Assembly (NCBI GenBank): GCA_024500155.1
Contig: CM044877.1
Coordinates: 30,503,001 to 30,567,000 of the forward strand
DNA from: Chenopodium formosanum
Lineage: Eukaryota; Streptophyta; Magnoliopsida; Caryophyllales; Amaranthaceae
Direction: 5' to 3'
DNA length: 64,000 nucleotides
In this document: piece by piece, positions 54,781-64,000 of the stretch
How the letters are laid out: every line of letters begins with the position of its first letter
Position numbering within the stretch: the first letter of the stretch is position 1
The notes under the pieces: generated by a model
Told to the model about the DNA's origin: nothing
Database searches by the model: none
The model's input: the letters and a program-made list of their open reading frames with translations, nothing else
Program-made: the position numbers and the translations under genes

Positions 54781-55809
54781 TTATGACTTGTCTCTTATTT
54801 TTTCGTTAGTTCCTATATTAACTATTTCAGTTTCTTCAACAATAGGGTTCTTTTGTTCTCGTTCATTCATTAATTCAACCAATTTATTAATTTTATCATC
54901 TTTATTAGATTGATTGTTATAGCATTCGAAAAATTCAAGAGAAAGAATATACTCGGAAATAGAGCTCATATTATTAAAATCAAAAGAGAGTACATCAAGA
55001 GAAGAATCCTTTTTGGGATCTTTGTCCTTAGAACTAGAAAATAAAGACTCAGTAATGGCCACAAGGCCTAGATTTTCAGATTCCCTAGAGTCTACAATAG
55101 ATTCATCGTCCAATTCTTCTCACAAATTTTCCTTTCGCCTGTGACGATCTCCAGTTTATCGCCTTTGTGATTGATCCATTTGAAAGATTTCCTCCATCCA
55201 TGCTCAAAAGTTTCGTTTGAAGGGGTGATCAACGAGGTTGGGTCAAAGGCTTCATCTTGAATGGCGTTTTGATTGGTCATTGTTGCAACATGATTTTGCT
55301 CTAGTCCAAATAGCAAGTTAAATGCTTGCCCATCATAGCACCCTAGAGTTGGGTGTTTTGATTTAACGATACTAAGATCGTCATCCAAGAAGTAGCAATC
55401 ATGAAATATCTCAAATCCATGCTTCTTGATTCCTTCAAAAACTAAGGGTTCCGGAAAGTCATAGCATGGGTAATCTTCTCCCTCCCTAATGAATTGTCCA
55501 TTAAAGGTTTGTTTATCGCTAGGATGGGAAAAAAGTTATTATCCCTTTCTTATTATTGTCTCTACGTGCTTTGTTTTTGGCATCGTGAGACTCTAATTCT
55601 TCTTTGGTTGGTTTATATCCCAATACAAAGGAGAATGTTTTCTTTGGGAAAGGAAGTAAGAGAGATTTCTTCATTCCTATTCCCAAAGGCATCCCAGGAA
55701 AGTAACTACTCTTGAGAAAGATGTTGTTTACTATCCGAGGGGAATATGAATCAAGCTTGAATGATTCTTCCAAGTCTTCTTCCATTTCAATTGTGAATAT
55801 TGGCTCCAC
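54781..55809 (-). pseudogene. Tat-2 protease-RT linker
   Basis: Three open pieces (55,809-55,519; 55,388-55,092; 55,113-54,781) correspond to the Tat-1 linker: LGYKPTKEELESHDAKNKAR matches the end of the Tat-1 protease part, and HGWRKSFKW matches GWRKTIKV. The last piece is Asp/Ser-rich and poorly conserved. Confidence 0.65.
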
Positions 55810-55818
55810 GCCAAATCC

Positions 55819-56184
55819 TCACATGTCCTCTTCATCGTTGTCATGGTTTATTTCTAAGAGTGATTGATCATTTATTGCTATTTTGAGTGGAGAAGCATGT
55901 ATAGTCATAGGAAGCCCTTGATAGTTCAACTTAATCATTTGATGAAGTGAGGATGGTATTGCACCAAGCTCATGTATCCAAGGACGTCCAAGTAAAAGGT
56001 TGAATGTAGGTTTTATGTCCATAACATGAAATTCAACCATCTTTTGAATTGGGCATGTGGTAATTGGTAGCTTAACAGTTCCACACACCGATCTTCTTGA
56101 ATTTTCATAGGCCCTAATGCTTTGTTTTGTTGATTGAAAATTTTTTTTTCTGGATTTTGCCGTTCGTAATAGACTTAATTGCAC
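55819..56184 (-). pseudogene. Tat-2 protease, C-terminal part
   Basis: IRAYENSRRSVCGTVKLPI and LLLGRPWIHELGAIPSSLHQ match the Tat-1 protease after its active site. The DNGS active site itself is missing because of the deletion that joins this part to the LTR stub. Confidence 0.8.
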
Positions 56185-56222
56185 TTCCTGTCGGGACAGG
56201 AGGCCAAAAGTAGATGTCTACA
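56178..56222 (-). repeat. Stub of the Tat-2 5' LTR
   Basis: The minus strand reads TGTAGACATCTACTTTTGG and on, matching the start of LTR C (37,843-37,799). It runs into protease code within the shared word GAAGTGCAAT. Confidence 0.75.
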
Positions 56223-58037
56223 AGTTCGTAAACTTTTCGTTAGACCTTTATATAATTTACTTTTGCTCCCACTAAACTTCTTATTCATAAGAATTTCTAT
56301 GTTTCTGCATAAGTCAAACCTCTTATTAACTTTATGAGAAAACATGTTCCAATTCCTATATGCAATGCTTCCTTAAATCCCATAATGGATTCCTTGAGCT
56401 TGCTTTCAAATCTAGCATTTATTTTAGATTTTCAAAACCCTTAGAATATTTTCATAGTCACTTGCAAAATCCTATTTTAAAAAGCGGTTTTGGTATCTAA
56501 TTTGTCATATTTCATATGTGCAATTTTGCTAGAACAATCACTAAAAGACTTGAGCATTCCGATTGGTGAGTAGGTTTTTATTAAAATCAACTCCGTGAAT
56601 TTAATTGTATCCTTTTCAACCAATCTAGCTATATATGCATATACATTTCCATATTTGTTAGTTTTCTCCTTGAAAACTTATTTGCAATCGATGGGTCTTT
56701 CACCCTTTATGCAAATTAATCAAGTTTTAAAACATGATTTTCAAACATATAGTCTATTTCGGATTTTTATGGCCTCTAACCATTATTCGAAATTTGGAAT
56801 TGTCGTAGCTATTTTACAAGACATTATTCCCTTACTATATAATATTAAATGGTATGCTTGTAAGTCTTAGGTTTATTTCTAACTTAATAGAAAATTTATA
56901 GGATTCAATCCAAGCCTTTGGCGAATTCTATACCTACATGGGGTTATTGCATCAAACACTGAGTTTCAAGGTGCTTCCAAAGCCTTTTGATTTTCTTGAT
57001 CATATTCCAACTTTTCAAAAGTTTTGTGAGAAATAAATTCTCTTTTAAGGCACTTTTAAAGTCCTTTCGAGTATTCTTGATCAAGCATTCTCACGAAGTC
57101 CTTTTAAGGTCTTCCGAGATTCTCAGATCTAGTTTATTGCTAAGCTCGATTGTCATCTAGTTCATTTTCTTCCCACTTGTCGTTTTGGAAAGGTGTTACT
57201 TTCCAGAAAGACACCACTTAGAGCAACAAACACCATGTTCTCAATTAGGTTGTGGAGCTAATTCTCGTGGTCTCACTTGAATGCTTACAAAGAGACATGT
57301 ATATTTTCTTTGGGTAAAAGTTTGTTGTAAAACAGTTAACTCCCACTTGAGCTATCTTAGCCTTTAATGAGCCATAAAGCTCCCACTCAACCACCTAGCT
57401 CTTGCTAAGCCGGTGAGCTCCCACTAAATCACTTAGCTCCCACTGAGCCAGTGAACTCCCACTGTGGCTAAGAGTTTTAGACATATATTTGAAAAGACAT
57501 TTAGAAGTTAATTCTATCCATAACTAAATATGGCGTCCTTTCTTAGCTTCAACATTTTGTTTACTGTAACATTAGTCCTTCGTGCAAATCTTAAGAACTT
57601 TATAGGAAGGGATGTGATCCATCATTGTTCGAGTCATTTTTAAATGGCATCGAGGTCTCCGTGAAGACACACTATGTTCTTTGTCGAGTTATTTATGAAA
57701 ATTTCAATTTCATAACTTTGTGATGGTCGCGCTTGGCTCAAGCAAACATCGCTCGATCTAATCTAGGCGTTTTGATATCTTTCCAAGTTGATTTTGTACT
57801 TCACTGAACTCTTGAACTATTCAAGGTTAAGTTTGTTCACATTTGATGAATATAGCCATATTGTTTCAAATTCTTTGTGAAACGTTGAAGTAAATGAATC
57901 ATCTTTAGCTTTCGGAGTAAATCGTCTATACCAAGAGCAATAGCTCTTTATTTGTTGGTTTCAATAAGTAAGACTTGCTTGTCTTAGAACGATTCCAAAT
58001 CGATAAACTATCAAGAGACTATCTAATAGAGCCTTGA
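56223..58037 (-). mobile_element. Second copy of the decayed copia fragment
   Basis: It aligns along its whole length with 17,283-19,088, same strand, with substitutions and small indels (roughly 90 percent identity by eye). It includes the same RT remnant. It is bounded by the Tat-2 5' LTR on the left and the Tekay 3' LTR on the right, so both elements apparently inserted into it. Confidence 0.75.
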
Positions 58038-59923
58038 TGTAACACCCCCAAAATTCGAGTCTTAAAAAACAATAAGAGTAACCTTTATAACTTTCAAAAA
58101 CCCAACCATTGAACTCTGAGAGTGTTACTGCTACACTTATTTTCCGTAGAAAATAAATGCAAAGCAAAAAAAACATAATATTTAAATAAACTAAGTGGTC
58201 TAAGTTGTGGTAAAATAAAATAGTCATTACATCAAAACTGCAATTATTTTAAAACAAATAATTGAGAGGAAATAATTAAATTCGGGAATAAACTAAATTG
58301 TCTTAGCTATGTGATTATTCTAACGTCTCCTCACACATAACCGAGTACCCTTTTTACCAACCTGCAAAATAAATCAGAAACAAGAAAAGAGAGAAAACTC
58401 CCAAAAATCAGATAAACTGAGTAATTCCAACTCCATCCCATAAAATAAATAATTTTACTTCAAAACATTTTATACATAATATAGTCTCATAAATATTTTA
58501 ATACTCAACCAAGTTAAAATAGTCACATAACATACTATTTCTTTATTAAGAAAGGGAAAGAGAACTCTAGTAAGCAGGGACTAGTCCCTGTAAACACCTA
58601 CTTTACAGAGGGTCGCGCGTAACCCCAGTTGTCCATAAAATAAAACAGAATGTCCCTAGTGTGCACACCCCTCACTAATACCCAGTGATTAGGAGGAAGA
58701 CTAACAGCAATATACAATAATTTAAACCAACTAGTAGCAACCATCACTACTAGTGGGCAACCTGTTCTTCACCCTTTCGGGTTTCATTTCCCTACTTAAA
58801 TTAAATTTCACTTTACATTTTATTAGATTATATCATCCAATTACACTGTACACAAGTATTGCACAAATCTATTTAATTTCAAGTGACAATACTTCAATTT
58901 CAGTATTATTAGACCATAGTCATCCTACATGACATATAGACCATCAATCACGTATAATCAATCATCAATACCTATGATTATATTTAAAAAAAAAAAAAAC
59001 TCATATGATAACAAATAATCTTATTTTTTGAAATTTACATATGCTAGTACACAAAATAGAAAACTCATATATAATATATGATTCCATAATATCATATGAT
59101 AGCACACTCATCACATATAATTACATAAGCACGTATTTGACACATTTCAAAACAATTTCGTAACGGGATTCTAAATATGATGGACATTGAAAATTACCTT
59201 GATCGTGCGTAAAACTCAAGATAATTAAACCTCCGAAACGGTCACCTAGTAGCCTCCGTCTACAAATAAACGATTCTAAATTAGATAATTATACGACTAC
59301 ATATAAAAAAAAATTGAGCGTGTGATTAATTTATCATAACCCGTAATCTAGTCACCCCAAAAACAAAATATAAACAACTAATTAAGTGGGGCCCTCATCA
59401 TCATCACTGACATCCATCATCATCATCACCGACATTCGTCCATCATCATCACCGATATCCCAAAATTCCACTAAAACCCAAACCCCAAATTCCACTGAAA
59501 GCCATACGATATTCTTTTTTTTTTTTTTTTTTTTTTTTTAGAAATCATAAAGCACAAAAATCCAATAGACCAAATACATACTTAAACCGAAACAATGGAG
59601 TGACGAGTTATGGTGACTTCCGAACTCGTCATTTAAAAATATTTATTATTAATTTTTTTTTATTATTTTTTTTAGAAGAGATAGTTTACTTGAGAAAAGA
59701 TTGAAAGTACGGTATTGAAATTTGAGGTTAAGGGGGCTTTATATAATTTGAGTTGTTTAGCACTCTAGAAATTTCACAAGATAAGGGTCAAACTTATCTT
59801 GAGTTTGTTACACTAAACAAAATTTCAAAATTCCTTTTTATTAGCTTTCAAACCAATCTTTGTATGTTATCCAAAATCAGTTTTTTTTTTTTATCAAATC
59901 CGAAAATAATAATAATAATAATA

Positions 59924-59997
<74 letters not shown>

Positions 59998-60096
59998 TTT
60001 TACAATTTGAAAATAATAATAACTAGTTTTAAAGTTTATTTATTTATTTTTGAAAAGAAATCGTTGACTAAATACTCCAAAATTTGGGGTATTACA
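58038..60096 (-). repeat. 3' LTR of a Tekay-type chromovirus
   Basis: On the minus strand it starts TGTAATACCCCAAATTTTGG at 60,096, after the polypurine tract TTTTAGGGGGAGTAGA (60,113-60,097), and ends TTTGGGGGTGTTACA at 58,038. The TGTAAYACCCC...GGGGTGTTACA ends are typical of Del/Tekay LTRs. It contains an (AAT)n tract (about 59,906-59,996), CATCAT repeats (59,397-59,450) and a T-run (59,516-59,539). No gene. Confidence 0.82.
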
Positions 60097-60228
60097 TCTA
60101 CTCCCCCTAAAACGAAAATTCGTCCTCGAACTTTTAAGTTAGGTAGCTCTCAGAATAAAGCAAACACGATGACAAAAGATAAGTTAGTATTACATTCTAC
60201 CCCCCTTTAAGAGTTTTGACCTCGAAAC

Positions 60229-61899
60229 TCAGCGTAGCTGCTCAAAAAGTTCTGGGTAGCGCTTCTTCATATCATGTTCCGCTTCCCAAGTCGCTTCTTC
60301 AGAATTCTGATTAGACCATAGGACTTTAACTAATTTTACCACCTTATTTCTGGTACTTCTCGTTTTGGTGTCGAGAATTTTCACAGGGCGTTCTTCAAAA
60401 GTTAAGGTCTCATCTAGCTCAATAGTCTCGGGTTGGATAACATGGGTAGGGTCATGAACATATTTTCGGAGTTGGGAAACATGAAAAACATTGTGAACAT
60501 TGGTTAACTCCATGGGTAAGGCTAGTTGATATGCTACCTCTCCAACTCTCTTCAATACTTCATACGGGCCAATGTATCTAGTACTCAACTTCCCTTTGCT
60601 ACCAAACCACATGACTCCCTTGGTAGGTGAAACCTTAAGTAAAGCCTTTTCCCCAACTTCAAATTCCACTATTCTCCTATTTTGGTCTGCATATGACTTT
60701 TGTCGATCTTCAGCTGCCTTCATGCTTGCCTGGATAAGCCTAACTTGCTTCATTGTTTCTTCAATCATTTCTGGCCCCAAGGTCAAAGACTCACTGATAT
60801 CGCTCCAACACAAGGGACTCCTACATTTTCTTCCATACAACGCTTCATAAGGCGCCATTCCTATACTCGCATGATGGCTATTATTGTATGAAAATTCGAT
60901 CATAGGTAATCTTTCGTCCCATGATCCACCAAATTCCATCACACAAGCTCTTAACATGTCCTCCAAGGTCTGAATTGTTCTCTCTGTTTGTCCATCTGTA
61001 GCAGGGTGAAACGCTATGCTCAACTTCAGGATAGTGCCAAATGCTTGCTGAAACATTTCCCAGAACTTTGATAAAAATCTTGGATCTTTGTCTGAAATAA
61101 TATCTTTAGAAACTCCATGTAGCCTCACAATTTCTTTCACATAGGCAGCTGCCAACTGATTCACATTCCAAGCATCCTTTATTGCTATGAATCTTGTTGT
61201 TTTCGTTAGACGATCAACTATGACCCAAATAGCATTCTTTGCTGCCCTTGTAAGCGGTAATCCCATCACAAAATCCATAGAGATAGACTCCCACTTTCAC
61301 CCTGGCACATCTAACGATTGCAGCTTCCTTCCAGGTCTCATATGTTGTATCTTCACTTTCTGACATGTAAGACACTTTGCCACAAACTCGGCTACTTCAC
61401 GCTTCATGTTCGGCCACCAAAAATGTTGCTTAAGATCCTTAGAGCTTATCTCCTTCCGGGTATACAGAGTACGGGGTATTGTGAGATTCTTCTAAAATAT
61501 TCCTTTTAAGATCTTCATTTTTAGGAATACACCATCTCCCTTTGTATTTCACTGCTCCACTATCATCTACATCAAACTCAATTGTTGCTCCTCCTTCTTT
61601 CATCTTTCTCACCTTGGTTAACACTCATCTAACATTTGCTTCTCACGAATCTCATCATATATGGTAGGTTTGTCTAACATTGCATTCAACTGAGTGGTCA
61701 CCTGGCCATACTCCACAACCTCCAAGTTCAACTTCCTAAATTCTTCACAAAGTTCCTTGGCTAAAATCATCAAGTTAACTGTATGACTTGTCTTCCTACT
61801 CAAAGAATTAGCTACCTTATTTGCCTTTCCTTCGTGATATAGAATGTTCGGGTTGTAGTCGGTTAGCACCTCAAGCCATCTCCTTTGCCTCATATTCAA
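60229..61899 (-). pseudogene. Tekay-type chromovirus: RNase H end, integrase and chromodomain
   Basis: 61,899-61,618 is the end of RNase H (RQRRWLEVLTDYNPNILYHE, then SLSRKTS). 61,624-61,439 is the integrase N-terminus. 61,278-60,229 is open over 349 codons with the integrase core (MDFVMGLPLTRAAKNAIWVI, DIISDKDPRFLSKFWE, HPATDGQTERTIQTLEDML), a GPY-like part (RYIGPYEVLKRVGEVAYQL) and a chromodomain-like tail (VKVLWSNQNSEEATWEAEHD), which in this group targets insertion to heterochromatin. The zinc finger between 61,438 and 61,279 is only partly readable. Everything upstream is missing beyond about 61,910. Confidence 0.9.
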
Positions 61900-61916
61900 A
61901 TGAGTCTATGTGAATA

Positions 61917-62336
61917 TGTATTTAAGACTCTTTGGGTTGGGTATAGGGTTTTTGGGCCGGCGAACAGAGGAGGGGGGTCGTCGGGGAAGGGAGTCAGTTT
62001 TCGGGGAGGTTAGTGAGGTCGCCGGTGGCTGAGTGGTTTCGAATGGGTTATAGTGGTTTTGGGTGGCCAAAAAACAAGGGAGGGGTAGTTTGGGGGAGGG
62101 GAGTTGGCGGTTTTTGGGGAGTTTTGGGGTAGAGTGAGAGTCGAGATGGGGGAAAATGGGGAGAGGGTATGGTGGTCGGTGGGTGGAGCAGCGGGAATGG
62201 GGAAAGGGGACGTGGTGGCAAACCGTAGGTTAGAGAGGGTGGATGACGGGGAAGGGGCTGGTTTGTGGGTCGGGTTTGCTTTTTTTTTTTTTTTTTTTTT
62301 ATTTGATAAAAACATATTCCTAAAATAAATGTATAT
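61917..62336 (+). other. G-rich segment with potential G-quadruplex
   Basis: Strong G over C skew on the plus strand from 61,950 to 62,280, then a T22 run. The tract at 62,078-62,101 has four G-runs of 3-5 separated by 1, 6 and 1 bases. The minus-strand reading is Pro/Ser/Thr-rich and not convincing as a gene. It may be the 5' end of a host transcript or element piece; origin unknown. Confidence 0.5.
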
Positions 62337-62950
62337 AAAAAAAAAACTAACTAACTATGGTTAAATATCTAGTTAAAATTCATCATTAATGTTGTAAATG
62401 ACTTAATATAAAAAATTTAGGTTTACCTTGATGATAAAATTAAGAACGTTTACCACTTAGAAAATGAGAAAGTTGGAATTCACCAAAGAGAATTTCCCAA
62501 AGATTAATTATCAATCCTAATGTTATTAGAACTCAAAATAACCTTCTAGACTATTCTAGAAAATTAGAAAAAATCCTAATAATTTTAGGAATCATAATTA
62601 ATGGGCCCTCCTCTAGATCATTCGGCCATAAAGCCATTTTAGACCCAATCTAGTATTTGGACCATAACTTCCTTATTATTCATCGGAATTGGGCTTATAA
62701 TATATCATTGGAAAGATATTTACGAGCTCGACCCAAATAATCTTTTATTGGACCCTTGTCTTGGACCAAAATAAATTAAAATATCTATTTTCATAAAATA
62801 GAGAAGATTTTTAAAAGTAGAATGAAAGATTTTTATTAAAACGACCGCATCACAAGACTTTTCACACTTTCACCTCATTCGATAATCAGGGACATGAAAA
62901 GTATTCATCATTGGGTTTTCTTTATGGGGAGACACATTTGGGTGTCTACA
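62337..62950 (-). repeat. Tat-3 3' LTR, 5' part
   Basis: On the minus strand it begins TGTAGACACC at 62,950 after the polypurine tract AAAAGTGGGGGCTTC (62,966-62,951). It follows the Tat-1 LTR (14,328-14,760), for example GCCCAATTCCGATGAATA near 62,680, with clear divergence. Homology fades near 62,460-62,340, so the promoter half is missing. Confidence 0.75.
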
Positions 62951-63768
62951 GAAGCCCCCACTTTTACAGAGTTTGGAGAAACACTCGTTTTGAAAACAAA
63001 AGTCAAAGTAGCGATAGGGACGAAGAATGATTCAGAACGTTCTGTGATCCTAAATCATCCTTATAACACCGATACCTGTAAACTAGCGTTAGTTAAAAAG
63101 ATAAAAAAGTTAAGAAAAGCGTATCTTGCACCGTCGAGCTCACGTCTTTGGAGTAACCAATTTTTGTTGTTGTATTTTATTGTGACGACCTCCACAGTGC
63201 CTCGTCAATGCCATTGTCGAAGATTGCTGCTTGTAGTTATCGTCGATTTTTTGTGACAATCCTTCTCAGTACCTCGGGAACATTGTGGATGGTGACTACT
63301 TGTAGCCATCTTCAAAGTTGTGGCAGTACCTCGCCACGGCCCACGGTTGTACCTTGCCGCTATAGACAATCTCCTCTATGACATCGCCGAAGACCGCTGC
63401 TTGTAGCTATCTTCAATTTTATAATGATAACTTTCCTAGGAAAATTATCGAAGACCACCGCTTGTTGATCATCAATGCTTTGCTGAAATTTGTTTGCTGT
63501 GCCAGCACCTCGACGCATTTTGTAAATGAGCCGGTACCTTGGCACTTTAGGAACCATTACCTTGGTGCTTGCAATGAGCCAATGCTTAGGCACTTTAAGC
63601 TAAGTGAGACAATCATGGTCTAGTCGATCATTTAACGCTATTGTAATCAAGTCGACTTCTAATCATGTCGACTTGCTTATATAGGCTAACTGGCTTACCA
63701 AGGAACCCAAACTGCTGCATTATGCCCGCATAAATGATTATGGGGACCACAAGCCTTGTCATTGAACC
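62951..63768 (-). other. Tat-3 3' spacer with degenerate tandem repeats
   Basis: It is the inverse of Tat-1 13,500-14,327: the block GATTCAGAACGTTCTG and the words around it are shared (63,030 versus 14,235). A unit with CTGCTTGTAGCTATCTTC recurs at about 63,220, 63,295, 63,390 and 63,450. The long reading frames here match in both elements but look like conserved non-coding sequence. Confidence 0.6.
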
Positions 63769-64000
63769 AGCGCGCGCCGCTACATGTTGTCGCTATGAAT
63801 TATCTATGTCGCAATGCGACAAGAATCACGCTGCTTGTGATTTTTATCGTTTTGCTGTGGAGTCGGGTTTTCGAAATAAAACCCCTTCTCCTTCTTCATT
63901 TCGACGATGCTAGCCTTCTCAATCGAGTTTCGCGAAAATTTCATTTTATTTCGTTCTTGTTTGTTTCTCAACCAAATTCGCTCAAGTGTTTTGCAAATCG
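63769..64000 (+). promoter_or_regulatory. Promoter of a Tat-3 antisense (PMD) gene, running off the window
   Basis: A motif cluster at 63,769-63,825 (GCGCGCGCC, TGTCGCTATG, GTCGC-AAT-GCGAC) is followed by a leader similar to that of the Tat-1 PMD gene (shared AAATTCGCTCAA and TTGCAAAT). A TATA-like AAATAAAA lies near 63,875. The gene would start beyond 64,000. Confidence 0.5.

Larger units (their letters stand above)
36685..56222 (-). mobile_element. Tat-2: minus-strand Tat retrotransposon with antisense DUF7745-like and PMD genes
   Basis: On the minus strand: 5' LTR stub (56,222-56,178), partial protease, RT, RNase H, second RNase H, integrase (to 51,615), then plus-strand genes at 49,631-50,831 and 46,660-48,720, a spacer, a polypurine tract (37,859-37,844) and the 3' LTR (37,843-36,685). 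A LINE and a foreign LTR are inserted in its 3' spacer. The plan equals that of Tat-1 although coding identity is modest. gag and the protease start are deleted. Confidence 0.82.

Noticed and set aside
62010..62315. Pro/Ser/Thr-rich frame as a host protein N-terminus
   Set aside because: Composition follows the G-skewed strand, it ends in a poly-Lys from the T-run, and there is no recognisable domain or downstream exon.

Overview
This is a plant nuclear window, almost certainly from a eudicot, made almost entirely of nested and decayed transposable elements. I found no convincing host gene, rRNA, tRNA or CRISPR array. Plant-type LTR retrotransposons, short introns with clean GT/AG ends, TATA boxes of the TATAAATA type and long AT-rich microsatellites all fit. 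Tat elements with antisense genes are best known from Caryophyllales such as Silene, but I cannot fix the species.

Layout. (1) 1-16,903: a plus-strand Ty3/gypsy element of the Tat lineage (Tat-1): leader, gag, protease, RT, two RNases H, integrase, then two genes on the opposite strand (a DUF7745-like gene and a plant mobile domain (PMD) gene), tandem repeats, polypurine tract and 3' LTR. A 561-bp retroposed fragment sits in the LTR. (2) 16,904-23,574: a heavily decayed minus-strand Ty1/copia element. (3) 23,575-24,749 and 35,516-36,504: LTR sequences of a second Tat family flanking a hAT transposon (24,750-35,515), which itself contains a 6.75-kb MULE (24,987-31,736). The MULE carries convergent genes for a transposase and a PMD protein. 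(4) 36,685-56,222: a minus-strand Tat element (Tat-2) with the same plan as Tat-1 (pol, then antisense DUF7745-like and PMD genes, then 3' LTR), interrupted by a near full-length LINE (38,014-42,881) and by an unrelated LTR (about 43,319-45,077). (5) 56,223-58,037: a second copy of the copia remnant. (6) 58,038-61,910: the 3' end of a minus-strand Tekay-type chromovirus. (7) 61,917-62,330: a G-rich segment. (8) about 62,340-64,000: the 3' end of a third Tat element (Tat-3, minus), running off the window.

The main observation links these parts. Each family that carries PMD or DUF7745 genes has its own short GC-rich inverted motif, repeated in clusters of about 100-260 bp. The motif is GGCGCC in Tat-1, AGTTGCGCGC in Tat-2, GTCGC/GCGAC in Tat-3 and ACATCCG/CGGATGT in the MULE. 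In the Tat elements the clusters lie just upstream of TATA boxes, both in the LTR and before the antisense genes, and also directly after pol. In the MULE they lie in the first introns of both genes and form nested palindromes. I infer a self-recognition system in which an element-encoded PMD/DUF7745 protein acts on its own element's motif, as VANC proteins of Arabidopsis VANDAL elements do. This is a hypothesis. An LTR without such a gene (43,319-45,077) has a comparable cluster, so a general LTR-promoter property is the main alternative.
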